Counted from the first letter of the stretch, positions 27,120-36,551 are shown. The stretch is 64,000 nt of DNA from Geobacillus kaustophilus (GCF_000948285.1 NZ_JYBP01000003.1:1550001-1614000); one strand, 5' to 3'. The notes: generated from the letters alone by a model not told the origin. A program made the numbers and translations.

Positions 27120-28616
27120 TTAACGAATCCCTTTCATCAATCTCTCGATTCTTGGAGAGATGGCCAATAAAATCAAGCCTAGTACAATCGCCGCACCGCC
27201 GATCGTGCCGAAATACATCGTTTCGTTTTCCGGGGTGTAAAAGCGCACCAACTGAGCATTGATCGCTTGCGCGGCGGCGTTCGATAAAAACCAAAGGCTC
27301 ATCGTTTGCGCTGAGAAGGCCGCAGGCGCAAGTTTCGTCGTCGCCGACAGGCCGACCGGCGACAGGCAAAGCTCGCCAAGCACGACGATGAAGTAGCTCA
27401 ACACGAGCCAAATCGGATGGACAAGCCCTCCGCCGCTCAAATGACCCGGAACGAGGATGACGATGAACGACAGGCCGGCAAACAACAGGCCGAACGCGAA
27501 TTTTTGCGGGATCGTCGGCTGCCGTTTGCCGAGCTTCACCCACATCCAGGCGAACACCGGTGCTAAAGCGATGATAAATAACGGGTTCAGCGATTGGAAC
27601 CACGCAGGCGACAAGTGGATGCCTGCTACATCCAACTGCGTCCGCTTATCCGCATAGTTTGCCAAAATCGTCGATCCTTGCTCTTGAATCGCCCAAAACA
27701 TCGCCGAAGCGATAAACAGCGGAATGTAGGCGATCACACGCGGCCGCTCTTCCGCTGCCGTTTTCGGGCTGCGGTACATCACGACAAAATAGATGATCGG
27801 GATGATGATTCCTAAGATGCCGACAAGAGAAATAAACGTTTCCACAGTAAACAAACCGTTCGGAATCAAGATCGCAAGCAGCACGGCAATGACGACTGCT
27901 CCCACGGCGATGATCGTTGCCGCTTTTTTCTTTTCCGCTGGCGTCAATGGATTCGGCACGTACGTCCCCGCCAACCCGAGATTTTTCTTTCTTGTCGCGA
28001 TGAAGACAATCAATCCGAGAAACATCCCGACAGCCGCAAGTCCGAAGCCGAGATGGAAATTGTACTTCATCCCCACCGTGCCGACAACTAACGGAGCAAG
28101 GAACGCTCCAAGGTTAATGCCCATGTAAAAAATGCTGAATCCAGCATCGCGGCGGTCATCGCCTTGTTGATACATATCGCCGACAATGCTCGATACGTTT
28201 GGCTTCAATAAACCGGTGCCAAGAACGATGAGCGCCATGGAGACAAACAGCGCTGTTGCTCCGCCCGGCAGCGCCAAGGCGATATGACCGGCCATGATCA
28301 ATATGCCACCGTACAAGACCGCCCGCGATGTCCCAAACACTCGGTCAGCGAGCCAGCCGCCGATGATTCCGGACATGTACACAAGCGCGCCATAAATCGA
28401 CATAATCGCAAGCGCCAAATGTTCGTCCAGGCCAAGGCCGCCTTTTGACACTTCGTAGTACATATAATAAACCAAAATGGCGCGCATGCCGTAGTACGAA
28501 AAGCGCTCCCAAAACTCCGTGAAAAAGAGCGTGAACAGCCCTTTCGGATGGCCGAAAAAGCCGCGTTGTGGAACGCTGGCGGCGATTTGTTGCTTGTCGA
28601 TCGATGCCATAACCAC
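27120..28616 (-). CDS. Proton-dependent oligopeptide transporter (POT/PTR2 family)
   Basis: A 498-residue major-facilitator protein with about 14 hydrophobic segments that imports di- and tripeptides with protons. Family signatures: FWERFSYYGMRAILVYYMYYE (the ExxERFxYY motif region), FGTSRAVLYGGILIM, FSIFYMGINLGAFLAPLVVG and SLNPLFIIALAPVFAWMW. The start is GTG at 28616 (AGGAGG six bases upstream) or ATG two codons later. Confidence 0.93.
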   Translation of the reverse strand: MVMASIDKQQIAASVPQRGFFGHPKGLFTLFFTEFWERFSYYGMRAILVYYMYYEVSKGGLGLDEHLALAIMSIYGALVYMSGIIGGWLADRVFGTSRAVLYGGILIMAGHIALALPGGATALFVSMALIVLGTGLLKPNVSSIVGDMYQQGDDRRDAGFSIFYMGINLGAFLAPLVVGTVGMKYNFHLGFGLAAVGMFLGLIVFIATRKKNLGLAGTYVPNPLTPAEKKKAATIIAVGAVVIAVLLAILIPNGLFTVETFISLVGILGIIIPIIYFVVMYRSPKTAAEERPRVIAYIPLFIASAMFWAIQEQGSTILANYADKRTQLDVAGIHLSPAWFQSLNPLFIIALAPVFAWMWVKLGKRQPTIPQKFAFGLLFAGLSFIVILVPGHLSGGGLVHPIWLVLSYFIVVLGELCLSPVGLSATTKLAPAAFSAQTMSLWFLSNAAAQAINAQLVRFYTPENETMYFGTIGGAAIVLGLILLAISPRIERLMKGIR

Positions 28617-28643
28617 TACCTACCTCCTTTAAATTCTTTTAAT

Positions 28644-28672
28644 ATAATAATTCATTATGTTTATATTGTCAA
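28644..28672 (-). promoter_or_regulatory. Promoter of the peptide transporter gene
   Basis: Minus-strand TTGACA (28667-28672), 17-base spacer, TATTAT (28644-28649). The remaining spacer 28673-28938 is AT-rich and non-coding, and presumably holds the promoter of the coiled-coil gene. Confidence 0.75.
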
Positions 28673-28938
28673 AAAAATTTTGCATGATTCATAATTGTAA
28701 TTATAAAACATCAATATTAAGAAAAATAATATTATTTATAAAAAATAAAAATATGTCTCGCTTTTCGTTTTTTCATTGTACAGAAAAAACCTTTTCCGTG
28801 TTTTGTTGATCATGTATAATCAATGGCAGGGAATCGCCGTTTCCCCAACAGCATCATTTCCTCTTTTCCATCTCATCTGCATCTTTGTGTCCACCGCAAA
28901 TTCCTTATCTTATCGACGATTAGGAAAGGATGTTGCCC

Positions 28939-29478
28939 ATGAGCGAACCGTGGCATCTTATTTTGGACAAGCTTGAAACCATGCAGCAGGAAATGGCGGA
29001 AATGAAAGAGCACATGGCCACCAAGCAGGAGCTCGAAGACATCAAAGCCAATATGGCCACCAAACAGGAGCTCGAAGACATCAAGGCCAATATGGCCACC
29101 AAACAGGAGCTCGAAGACATCAAGGCCAATATGGCCACCAAACAGGAGCTCGAAGACATCAAGGCCAATATGGCCACCAAACAGGAGCTCGAAGACATCA
29201 AAGCCAATATGGCCACCAAGCAGGAGCTTGAGGACATGAAAGCGAATATGGCGACGAAAGCGGAGTTGAATGAACTTAAAGCCGACATGGCAAAGGGATT
29301 TGCCGCCGTTCATCAAGCCATTCGGGAAATCGATGCGATCGTCAAACGGCTTGAGCAAAATCAAGAGCAACAAATGCAACTATTGCTGCGCCAAGAGCGG
29401 ATCATCGACATGTTATGCCGGAGATCGCTTGAACATGAAGCGGCGATCGCTGATCTCCGTCTGGCAATCAAAAGCTAA
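28939..29478 (+). CDS. Coiled-coil protein built from 13-residue tandem repeats
   Basis: A 179-residue, wholly helical protein. Residues 26-116 are seven tandem copies of a 13-residue unit (MATKQELEDIKAN; the last two diverged), encoded by 39-bp DNA repeats at 29014-29286 that are nearly identical at base level. The flanks are also coiled coil (MQQEMAEMKEH; VKRLEQNQEQQMQLLLRQERI). Start 28939 is chosen because AGGAAAGG lies nine bases upstream. It is related in design to 5305-5799. Copy number is likely to vary between strains. Function unknown. Confidence 0.8.
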   Translation: MSEPWHLILDKLETMQQEMAEMKEHMATKQELEDIKANMATKQELEDIKANMATKQELEDIKANMATKQELEDIKANMATKQELEDIKANMATKQELEDMKANMATKAELNELKADMAKGFAAVHQAIREIDAIVKRLEQNQEQQMQLLLRQERIIDMLCRRSLEHEAAIADLRLAIKS

Positions 29479-29635
29479 TATACACCTCGTTGCCGCTTTC
29501 GCTCCCCGCGGCGTTGCGCATTGATCTATGCTTCCCGATACGGAAAAAGGCATTTTTCATTCCGGCCATTTCCGTTTTCGTACGAAATGTGTTATACTTA
29601 CTGTTATGCGGATCACCAATTGAAGGGGGATGGGG

Positions 29636-30160
29636 ATGCTGTACCCATATAACGGAAAACGTCCGAATGTTCACGAAACCGCATTCATTGCCCCGGGAGC
29701 CTATTTGATTGGAGACGTCACCGTTGGGCCGGAATCGACCATTTGGTTCAACGCCGTGCTGCGCGGCGATGAAGGGCCGATTACGATCGGCGCCCGAACG
29801 AGCATTCAAGACAATACGACCTGCCATTTGTACGAAGGATCGCCGCTCGTTGTGGAAGACGAAGTGACGGTTGGGCATAATGTGATCCTTCACGGTTGCA
29901 CGATCCGCCGGCGCTCGATCATCGGCATGGGGGCGACGATTTTGGACGGAGCCGAAATCGGTGAAGAATGCATCATCGGCGCCAACACGTTGATTCCGTC
30001 CGGCAAAAAGATTCCGCCCCGCTCGCTCGTCATCGGCTCCCCTGGAAAAGTGGTGCGCGAGCTGACGGATAAAGACCTTGAGCTCATCCAGCTGTCGATT
30101 GATACATACGTGCAAAAAGGAAAAGAGTATCGCGAACAGCTGGGGCATCATCGGCCGTAG
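29636..30160 (+). CDS. Gamma-class carbonic anhydrase family protein (hexapeptide repeats)
   Basis: A 174-residue left-handed beta-helix protein: repeats run through FIAPGAYLIGDVTVGPESTI, with the zinc-site region NAVLRGDEGPITIG, QDNTTCHLYEG, VTVGHNVILHGCTI and IGMGATILDGAEIG. The His residues and trimer-forming helix match the YrdA/CaiE/YtoA group. Carbonic anhydrase activity is possible but many members have unproven activity. The ATG at 29636 follows GAAGGGGGATGGGG. Confidence 0.88.
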   Translation: MLYPYNGKRPNVHETAFIAPGAYLIGDVTVGPESTIWFNAVLRGDEGPITIGARTSIQDNTTCHLYEGSPLVVEDEVTVGHNVILHGCTIRRRSIIGMGATILDGAEIGEECIIGANTLIPSGKKIPPRSLVIGSPGKVVRELTDKDLELIQLSIDTYVQKGKEYREQLGHHRP

Positions 30161-30193
30161 CGCCTTCCACATCGTCGACGGCCAAAACGGAAA

Positions 30194-30223
30194 AAGAGCC
30201 AGCCGAAAGGGCATGGCTCTTTC
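30194..30223. terminator. Bidirectional terminator
   Basis: AAAGAGCC pairs with GGCTCTTT between the converging carbonic-anhydrase-like and E1 beta genes. Confidence 0.75.
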
Positions 30224-30251
30224 TTTGCGCTTCCGATCACGTCGGGCGCAA

Positions 30252-31247
30252 CTAGAAGCGCATGACTTTTTCTATCGCATGCAACACGCGCGCCGGCGTT
30301 GGCAAATAGTCGTCTTCATAGGCGAAAAACGGCACAGGAACGTCAAACCCCGTCACCCGTTTAACCGGTGCATGTTGGTAGAAAAACGATGTATCATTGA
30401 TGATGGCGAGAATGTCATTAGCCAGCCCGCCGGTCGCATGCGCTTCTTGGACAATGACGGCTCTCCCTGTCTTTTGCACAGACTCGGCAATCATGTCTTT
30501 ATCGAGCGGGTAAAGGGTGCACAAGTCAATGACATCGGCATCAATCCCTTTTTTCTCCGCTTCTTCCGCCGCCTTCATGGCGACCGGCACCATGGCTCCC
30601 CAGGCAATGACGGTCACATCGTCCCCTTCGCGCCGTTTTTTGCCTTTGCCGATTTCAATCGTATATTTTCCTTCCGGAACGTCTTCGCGGAACGCGCGGT
30701 AGCTGCGCATCGGTTCGAGGAACAAAACAGGGTCCGGATCTTCAATCGCGGCAATGAGCAGCCCCTTGGCGTCATACGGCGACGCGGGGCAGACGACTTT
30801 GATCCCTGGCATATGGGTAAACAGCGCTTCCGTGCTGTCGGAATGAATTTCCGGGGCTCGCACGCCCGCGCCGTACGGGGCGCGAATGACCAACGGAACG
30901 GCAAAATGTCCTCTCGTCCGCGCCCGCATGCGCGCCGCGTGGGTCATAATTTGTTCATACGCCGGATAGATGAAACCTAAAAACTGGATTTCGACGACAG
31001 GACGGAATCCACCAAGCGCCATTCCGATCGCGGCTCCCGTAAATCCCGCCTCGCTTAACGGGGTGTCGATCACCCTCTCCTCGCCAAATTCCTCAAGCAA
31101 TCCTTCGGTGGCGCGAAACACCCCGCCATTTTTCCCAATGTCCTCTCCAAGCACGATGACATCTTCACGCTCTTTTAGCATGATGCGAAGCGCGTCATTA
31201 ACCGCTTGCACAAGCGTAAGCGATTTCGTCCCCACCTCGGTGATCAT
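30252..31247 (-). CDS. 2-oxoacid dehydrogenase E1 component, beta subunit
   Basis: A 331-residue transketolase-like beta subunit: TLVQAVNDALRIML, VIVLGEDIGKNGGVFRATEGL, RVIDTPLSEAGFTGAAIGMA and VIRAPYGAGVRAPEIHSDSTEAL. With E1 alpha it forms the thiamine-diphosphate-dependent decarboxylase. The start ATG overlaps the E1 alpha stop (ATGA). No E2 or E3 gene follows, so the pair must borrow these from another complex. The keto-acid substrate is not determined by sequence alone. Confidence 0.9.
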   Translation of the reverse strand: MITEVGTKSLTLVQAVNDALRIMLKEREDVIVLGEDIGKNGGVFRATEGLLEEFGEERVIDTPLSEAGFTGAAIGMALGGFRPVVEIQFLGFIYPAYEQIMTHAARMRARTRGHFAVPLVIRAPYGAGVRAPEIHSDSTEALFTHMPGIKVVCPASPYDAKGLLIAAIEDPDPVLFLEPMRSYRAFREDVPEGKYTIEIGKGKKRREGDDVTVIAWGAMVPVAMKAAEEAEKKGIDADVIDLCTLYPLDKDMIAESVQKTGRAVIVQEAHATGGLANDILAIINDTSFFYQHAPVKRVTGFDVPVPFFAYEDDYLPTPARVLHAIEKVMRF

Positions 31248-32314
31248 CTTGCCATCCCCCGCTTCCACTGAAGATACGCTTCTTTCTGCTCCGCGATCGT
31301 CCATGTCGGTTGCGCGAACACAAAGTCAAACATGTCCGACGCATCCGCCTTTGGATAACGTTCCATTTCGGCCACTGCCTGCTCAATTTCCGCGTCCACT
31401 TCTGCTTGCACTTGATTCGCCCACTCTTCATCCCACCAGCCTTCCCGCTGCATGAACCGCTCAACTCGCTTGATCGGATCGGTCGTTTCGCGCCGTTTTT
31501 GGCTTTCCTCCTGGTCGCGGTATCTGGACGGGTCATCGGACGTCGTATGCGCGCCGTAACGCCATGTCACCGCTTCGATTAACGTCGGCCCTCCTCCGTT
31601 TCTCGCCCGTTCAAGCGCCTCAGCTGTGTGGAAATAGACGGCAAACACGTCATTCCCATCGATGCGAAGACCGGGAATGTCGTACGCCAGCGCCTTTTGG
31701 GCAATCGTTTTCGTCTTCATCTGGCGGGTGATCGGAACAGAGATCGCATATTGGTTGTTTTGGTTGAAAAAGACGACAGGCGCGTTGAAAACGCTCGCGA
31801 AATTCAATCCCTCATGGAAATCCCCTTCTGATGTCGCCCCATCGCCGAAGTACACAATGACCGCATTGTTCGTCCCCTTCCACTTTTCCGCGCACGCCGC
31901 CCCTGCCGCCTGGGGAAGCTGCGTGGCGATCGGGACGCTCGGCGGTACAATCTTTTTTCCTTCAGGAGGGACGCATCCTTCCGTCCGCCCTTTCCAGTAC
32001 AAAAGGGTTGTCGTTAACGAACGGCCGAACGTCATCATCGCTCCATGGTCGCGATAAGTAGGAAACATCCAATCGCCATCGCGGAGGGCAAGCGCGCTTC
32101 CGACTTGACACGCCTCTTGCCCTTCGTACGGCACATACGTCCCGATGCGCCCTTGCCGCTGTAGGCTGACACATTTTCGATCAAACGTTCGCGTTCGAAT
32201 GAGATGACGGTACATCGTCATCGTTAACGGTTTTGTGATTCGTTCACGATACTCGGGCTGCACGATCGTTCCTTCTTCATTCAATACTTGCACGATAGGG
32301 AAGTTGAGTTCCAT
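31244..32314 (-). CDS. 2-oxoacid dehydrogenase E1 component, alpha subunit
   Basis: A 356-residue alpha subunit with the thiamine diphosphate motif GDGATSEGDFHEGLNFASVF...NN and the phosphorylation-loop-like YRYGAHTTSDDPSRYR. The first part (QVLNEEGTIVQPEY) and GTYVPYEGQEACQVGSA match PDH/BCKDH-type E1 alpha. Start 32314 is chosen for AGGAGGAATGGT before it. It is 31 bases downstream of the ABC ATPase gene, suggesting one operon with the transporter and perhaps the amino-acid dehydrogenase. Confidence 0.92.
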   Translation of the reverse strand: MELNFPIVQVLNEEGTIVQPEYRERITKPLTMTMYRHLIRTRTFDRKCVSLQRQGRIGTYVPYEGQEACQVGSALALRDGDWMFPTYRDHGAMMTFGRSLTTTLLYWKGRTEGCVPPEGKKIVPPSVPIATQLPQAAGAACAEKWKGTNNAVIVYFGDGATSEGDFHEGLNFASVFNAPVVFFNQNNQYAISVPITRQMKTKTIAQKALAYDIPGLRIDGNDVFAVYFHTAEALERARNGGGPTLIEAVTWRYGAHTTSDDPSRYRDQEESQKRRETTDPIKRVERFMQREGWWDEEWANQVQAEVDAEIEQAVAEMERYPKADASDMFDFVFAQPTWTIAEQKEAYLQWKRGMAR

Positions 32315-32345
32315 ACCATTCCTCCTCATCGCATGGTTGACAACA

Positions 32346-33140
32346 TCAACTCAATACCGCGCGGTCGCTTGCGAGCTGTTCCCCGCGAATCCGCCGAAAT
32401 TCCGCCAGCAGCTTTTCCACTGTCAAGCGTTTCTTTTCCTTCTCATCGACTTCCAAAATGATCTGCCCTTTATCCATCATGATGAGGCGGTTTCCTAAAT
32501 TGATGGCTTGCTGCATGTTATGGGTGACCATCAAGGTCGTCAATCGGTAGCGCTCGACAATCTCTTTTGTTAAGTTGGTGATCAATTCCGCTCTCGCTGG
32601 GTCGAGCGCCGCTGTATGCTCATCTAAAAGCAAAATGGACGGTTCGGTGAAGGTCGCCATCAGCAAAGACAACGCCTGCCGCTCCCCGCCGGAAAGCAGG
32701 CCGACTTTCGCCTGAAGGCGATCCTCCAACCCGAGATGAAGGGTCGCGAGCAGCTCACGAAACTCATCGCGCCGTTTTTTCGTCACCCCGCGGCGGAGCG
32801 TACGCGTTTGATTGCGCGCATACGCCAACGCCAAATTCTCCTCAATCGTCATGTTCGGCGCCGTTCCCGCCATCGGATCTTGAAACACTCTCCCGATATA
32901 GCGGGAGCGGACATATTCCGGCATCATGGTGACATCTTGACCGTCAATCCAAATCGTTCCTTCATCGGGAAACAGCACTCCTGAAATCAAATTCATCAAA
33001 GTCGATTTTCCCGCGCCATTGCTGCCGATAATGGTGACAAAGTCCCCTTTTTGCAGCGAAAGATCAACGTTTTGGAGCGCGATCTTTTCGTCAGGCGTCC
33101 CCTCATGGAATACTTTATAAATCCCGTTTAACTGCAACAT
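32346..33140 (-). CDS. ABC transporter ATP-binding protein (TrpZ-like)
   Basis: A 264-residue ATPase: Walker A GSNGAGKSTLMN, signature LLSGGERQALSLLM, Walker B SILLLDEHTAALDP and the H-loop VTHNMQQA. The EHT variant after Walker B is typical of the small ABC group that works with substrate-binding proteins of the ABC_sub_bind family. Start 33140 overlaps the permease end and lies close to GGGTGGGGCGG. Confidence 0.9.
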   Translation of the reverse strand: MLQLNGIYKVFHEGTPDEKIALQNVDLSLQKGDFVTIIGSNGAGKSTLMNLISGVLFPDEGTIWIDGQDVTMMPEYVRSRYIGRVFQDPMAGTAPNMTIEENLALAYARNQTRTLRRGVTKKRRDEFRELLATLHLGLEDRLQAKVGLLSGGERQALSLLMATFTEPSILLLDEHTAALDPARAELITNLTKEIVERYRLTTLMVTHNMQQAINLGNRLIMMDKGQIILEVDEKEKKRLTVEKLLAEFRRIRGEQLASDRAVLS

Positions 33141-34107
33141 CCGCCCCACCCTTTCCGACAGCGGCCGCCGTTGCCGCCTCGGCTTGGTTCCGCCTTTTTG
33201 CTTCTTTGTGTTTTTTCTCTTGTTGTTGGCGAACAAGCTGTGGAACAACAAGCGCCAAAATGACCATACATGCCGTGATCAGCTTCACATCCCCCGTTTC
33301 GAGAAATTGGACGCGCAAGGCGAGGCTCACGACAATGCGGTACATGATCGCCCCGCCGATCACAGCAAGCGTGGCCCGCGCGATCGTTTTCGTTCCCAAT
33401 ACGGCTTCACCGATAATGACAGAAGCGAGACCGATAATAATCATGCCGATTCCCATCCCGACATCGGCGAACGCGCCGTACTGGGCAACAAGCGCCCCCG
33501 AGAACGCGACCATGGCATTGGAAAGGCCCAACCCTAAGACAATGAGCAAATTCGTGTTCGCCGACAGGCTGCGAATCATGCGCGGATTATCACCCGTCGC
33601 CCGAATCGCAAGCCCCATTTCCGTCTGTAAAAACCAGTCTGTGAACCATTTAAACAAAAGAGCAAGCAACGTCATCGACAAGAGAATTCCCCACGTTTTT
33701 GCCGCGGCCGGGTCAAATCCGAGCGTTGTTCCCCATTGTTGAATGGTTGTAAAGACGGTCTTTTGATTTAAAAGCGGCACGTTCGAGCGCCCCATGATGC
33801 GAAGATTGATGGAATAGAGCGCAATCATCATTAAAATGCCCGACAAAAGCGGATTGACCTTCCCTGCTGTATGAAGAAGCCCGGTCATACAACCGGCAGC
33901 GAATCCAACGAAAAGAGCCAGACACGTTGCCACAAACGGATTAACCCCGTTGACAATCAACGTCGCCGCCACCGCGGCCCCTGTCACAAAGCTCCCGTCC
34001 ACGGTTAAATCAGGGAAATCCAAAACACGAAACGACAAATAGACTCCCAGCGCCATAATGGCATAGATCAGTCCTGATTCCACTGCTCCTGTGATGGCCG
34101 TCAACAA
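33115..34107 (-). CDS. ABC transporter permease (TrpY-like)
   Basis: A 330-residue membrane protein with about nine hydrophobic helices and the branched-chain-type permease pattern (VYLSFRVLDFPDLTVDGSF, GLAIRATGDNPRMIRSLSAN, ALVAQYGAFADVGMGIGM). The final 35 residues are charged and cytosolic. It starts 14 bases after the binding-protein gene. Confidence 0.9.
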   Translation of the reverse strand: MLTAITGAVESGLIYAIMALGVYLSFRVLDFPDLTVDGSFVTGAAVAATLIVNGVNPFVATCLALFVGFAAGCMTGLLHTAGKVNPLLSGILMMIALYSINLRIMGRSNVPLLNQKTVFTTIQQWGTTLGFDPAAAKTWGILLSMTLLALLFKWFTDWFLQTEMGLAIRATGDNPRMIRSLSANTNLLIVLGLGLSNAMVAFSGALVAQYGAFADVGMGIGMIIIGLASVIIGEAVLGTKTIARATLAVIGGAIMYRIVVSLALRVQFLETGDVKLITACMVILALVVPQLVRQQQEKKHKEAKRRNQAEAATAAAVGKGGADVAVKRDL

Positions 34108-34121
34108 CAGCGCTCATCCTT

Positions 34122-35138
34122 TCATTCCATGTATTCCGCCATTTGATCCCACTCCGGCTTCAGTTTGATCCCTTGTTTTTCCGCCGCTTGTTTGTTGATC
34201 ACGAGCTTCAGCTTTTTCGGATATTCCGGTTTGATCTCGGACGGCTTGGCTTCCCCTTTTAAAATGGCGGCCGCCATTTGCCCGGCTTGATAGCCGATGT
34301 CGTAGTAATCAAAGCCATACGCCGCAAAACAGCCGCGTTTTAACGAATCGAGCTCCCCTGTAAAAACCGGAATATTGTTCTCGTTGGCAACGCTGACAAC
34401 GGATTCAATGGCGGATACAACGGTGTTGTCGGTCACGATGTAAAAGACATCGGCTTTGCCCACTAACGATTCTGCGGCCTGCTTCACCTCTGCTGTTGTC
34501 GACACCGACGCTTCCACGAACTTCAAATCCGTCTGCTTCGCCGCTTCCTTCACTTTTTCGATTTGCGCCAACGAATTTTGTTCACCGGCGTTGTAAATGA
34601 GCCCGACGGTTTTGGCATCCGTCTGCTCATCGATGAATTGAATCATCTTGCGAATGGCATCGGGATGGCTGTCCGTTGTTCCCGTAATGTTTTCCCCCGC
34701 CTTGTCCATCGATGGAACTAAACCAGCGCCGACCGGATCGGTCACGGATGTAAACACAATCGGAATGTCTTTCGTCGCGTTGAGCGCGCTTTGGGCGCTT
34801 GGCGTCGAGTTGGCAAAAATGAGGTCAACCCCGTCTGACACAAAGTTGTTCGCGATCGTTTGGCTGTTGTTCATGTCGCCTTGGGCATTTTGAATATTGT
34901 ACCGAACGTTTTTCCCTTCTTGAAAACCTTCGTCTTCGAGCGCCTTTTTAAATCCATTGAAGGCAGCATCCAGCGACGGATGCTGGATAATTTGTGTGAC
35001 GCCAATGGTGACCGTTTTTTTCTCCTTCCCTTCTTCTTTCCCACCATCGGTCGCCGCCTTTTCCCCTCCACCGCAGCCAGAGAGCATGAGAGCTCCGAAC
35101 AAAACCGGAATGGCGAATCGTGCCACGATATATTTCAT
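34122..35138 (-). CDS. ABC transporter substrate-binding lipoprotein (TrpX-like)
   Basis: A 338-residue lipoprotein: lipobox LSGC at Cys22, a short charged linker, then the two-lobed periplasmic-type fold (IGVTQIIQHPSLDAAFNGFKKAL, ANSTPSAQSALNAT, VFTSVTDPVGAGLVPS). The family (ABC_sub_bind) includes the streptococcal tryptophan transporter TrpXYZ. Aromatic amino acids are thus a reasonable but unproven substrate, in line with the adjacent phenylalanine-dehydrogenase-like gene. Confidence 0.88.
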   Translation of the reverse strand: MKYIVARFAIPVLFGALMLSGCGGGEKAATDGGKEEGKEKKTVTIGVTQIIQHPSLDAAFNGFKKALEDEGFQEGKNVRYNIQNAQGDMNNSQTIANNFVSDGVDLIFANSTPSAQSALNATKDIPIVFTSVTDPVGAGLVPSMDKAGENITGTTDSHPDAIRKMIQFIDEQTDAKTVGLIYNAGEQNSLAQIEKVKEAAKQTDLKFVEASVSTTAEVKQAAESLVGKADVFYIVTDNTVVSAIESVVSVANENNIPVFTGELDSLKRGCFAAYGFDYYDIGYQAGQMAAAILKGEAKPSEIKPEYPKKLKLVINKQAAEKQGIKLKPEWDQMAEYME

Positions 35139-35222
35139 GATCCTTCTCCCCTCGCAACTTCTTCTATTTGAAAGATAAGATGATTGTTTATTTTCAGATA
35201 AATTGTTTCATATGAATACACT

Positions 35223-36365
35223 TTAATGGCGAACATCCCACTTCGGCCGCTTTTGGTGTGTAAAGAAATGATTGCGGCGTTTGCGCTTCTCGAGCCGCTC
35301 TTCGCAAAACCGATCGGCCGCCTCGACCGTCGTTATTCCTTCCGATTCGGCCCGCGCATAAATGGCGAGCAGTGTATCGTAAATCGCTTTCGTTTTCGCC
35401 AGCACCCGCTCTTTGTTCGCTCCGTAAAGTTCATCGGCCACTTGAATGAGCCCGCCGGCGTTGACGATGTAATCAGGGGCGTACACGATGCCTTTTTCGT
35501 TCAACATGCGGGCGTGGCATTTGTCTGCCAGTTGATTGTTCGCCGAGCCGACGACCGCCCTCACCCGCAGCTCGGCGATCGTGTCATCGTTGATGACGCC
35601 GCCAAATGCACATGGGACGAACACATCGGCTTCGGCGCGATAAATGTCCGTTCCGCTCACCGGTTTGACGGACGCCCCGATTCGTTTGCCGTGCGTCACG
35701 ACCTCCTCGACGGCCGCTTCGTTCAAATCGCACACGTACAAGTCCGCTCCTTCTTCGAGCAAACGAAGCGCCACTTTTTTTCCAACTTTTCCGAGCCCTT
35801 GCACTGCATACGTTTTGCCGTGCAAGTGCCGGTTGCCGAACACCACTTGATTCGTCGCCTGAATGCCGTACACGACGCCCTCGGCCGTCGGCACGGATGA
35901 GTCGCCGCTTCCGCCGTACGCTTCCGGAACGCCGACGATGCAATTCGTCTCTTTCAGGGCGTGAACAAAGTCGTCCGGCGTCGTTCCCATATCGGTGCCC
36001 GTATAAAACCGGCCGCCTAATGACTCGACAAACTGGCCGAACGCGCGAAACAGTTCCGGCGATTTGTCTTTGCGCGGGTCGCCGATGATCACCGCTTTGC
36101 CGCCGCCAAAATCGACATCCGCGGCCAGGCATTTATACGTCATCCCTTTCGACAGCCGAAGCGCATCGGCGAGCGCCTCTTCCGTCGTCGCATATGGATG
36201 CATCCGGCAGCCGCCGAGCGCCGGCCCAAGCGCGGTGCTATGAATGGCGATGATCGCCCTTAGGCCGGTCGCTTCATCGTGACAAAACACGACCTGTTCA
36301 TGTTCACGCATTTGCAAAAACAAATCCAATCCTTGCGACATGTTCGGCGATAGCATGACATTCAT
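35223..36365 (-). CDS. Phenylalanine dehydrogenase-like amino-acid dehydrogenase
   Basis: A 380-residue Glu/Leu/Phe/Val dehydrogenase that deaminates an L-amino acid with NAD+. Seen: [40 protein letters not shown] with the catalytic Lys, [18 protein letters not shown], the NAD fold [11 protein letters not shown], and [19 protein letters not shown]. The [13 protein letters not shown] and FYTGTDMGT wording is that of phenylalanine dehydrogenases rather than leucine dehydrogenase, from memory of the families. The tail is long and basic. A cre site and a direct-repeat operator lie upstream. Confidence 0.82.
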   Translation of the reverse strand: MNVMLSPNMSQGLDLFLQMREHEQVVFCHDEATGLRAIIAIHSTALGPALGGCRMHPYATTEEALADALRLSKGMTYKCLAADVDFGGGKAVIIGDPRKDKSPELFRAFGQFVESLGGRFYTGTDMGTTPDDFVHALKETNCIVGVPEAYGGSGDSSVPTAEGVVYGIQATNQVVFGNRHLHGKTYAVQGLGKVGKKVALRLLEEGADLYVCDLNEAAVEEVVTHGKRIGASVKPVSGTDIYRAEADVFVPCAFGGVINDDTIAELRVRAVVGSANNQLADKCHARMLNEKGIVYAPDYIVNAGGLIQVADELYGANKERVLAKTKAIYDTLLAIYARAESEGITTVEAADRFCEERLEKRKRRNHFFTHQKRPKWDVRH

Positions 36366-36393
36366 CGCTTCCCCTCTCCTTCGCTTTACCGCT

Positions 36394-36407
36394 TGAAAGC
36401 GTTTTCA
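36394..36407. promoter_or_regulatory. cre site (CcpA operator)
   Basis: TGAAAGCGTTTTCA fits the CcpA catabolite-responsive element consensus at every fixed position and is part of a longer palindrome. It lies 29-42 bases upstream of the dehydrogenase start, downstream of the likely promoter, so glucose repression by road-block is expected. Confidence 0.8.
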
Positions 36408-36432
36408 AGTTAATATAACAAAAAATATTGTT

Positions 36433-36451
36433 ACGTTATAAAAACGTTATA
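36433..36451. promoter_or_regulatory. Tandem operator-like repeats upstream of the dehydrogenase
   Basis: Two exact copies of ACGTTATA at 36433-36440 and 36444-36451, 11 bases (one helix turn) apart, in an AT-rich promoter region with further GTTAC/GTAAC dyads. Probably an activator or repressor site; the protein is not identified. Confidence 0.45.
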
Positions 36452-36519
36452 CTATTTTTATAGTAACGATGTTGATGATGAGTGTCAACCCTCTGCCAAA
36501 TGATTTTTCATCGTCAAAA

Positions 36520-36546
36520 AAAGACGCCGTTTGACAGGCGTCTTTC
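36520..36546 (-). terminator. Terminator of the NMO-like gene
   Basis: Minus-strand hairpin AAAGACGCC/GGCGTCTTT followed by TTTTTTT. Confidence 0.85.
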
Positions 36547-36551
36547 GTACA

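Noticed and set aside
26941-27603. Long frames opposite or out of frame with the peptide transporter
   Set aside because: They are shadows of a strongly coding transporter gene, with no ribosome sites or protein-like patterns.
29014-29286. Regular 39-bp direct repeats that could suggest a CRISPR array
   Set aside because: Repeats are contiguous without spacers, all in frame, and encode a coiled-coil protein with a good ribosome site.
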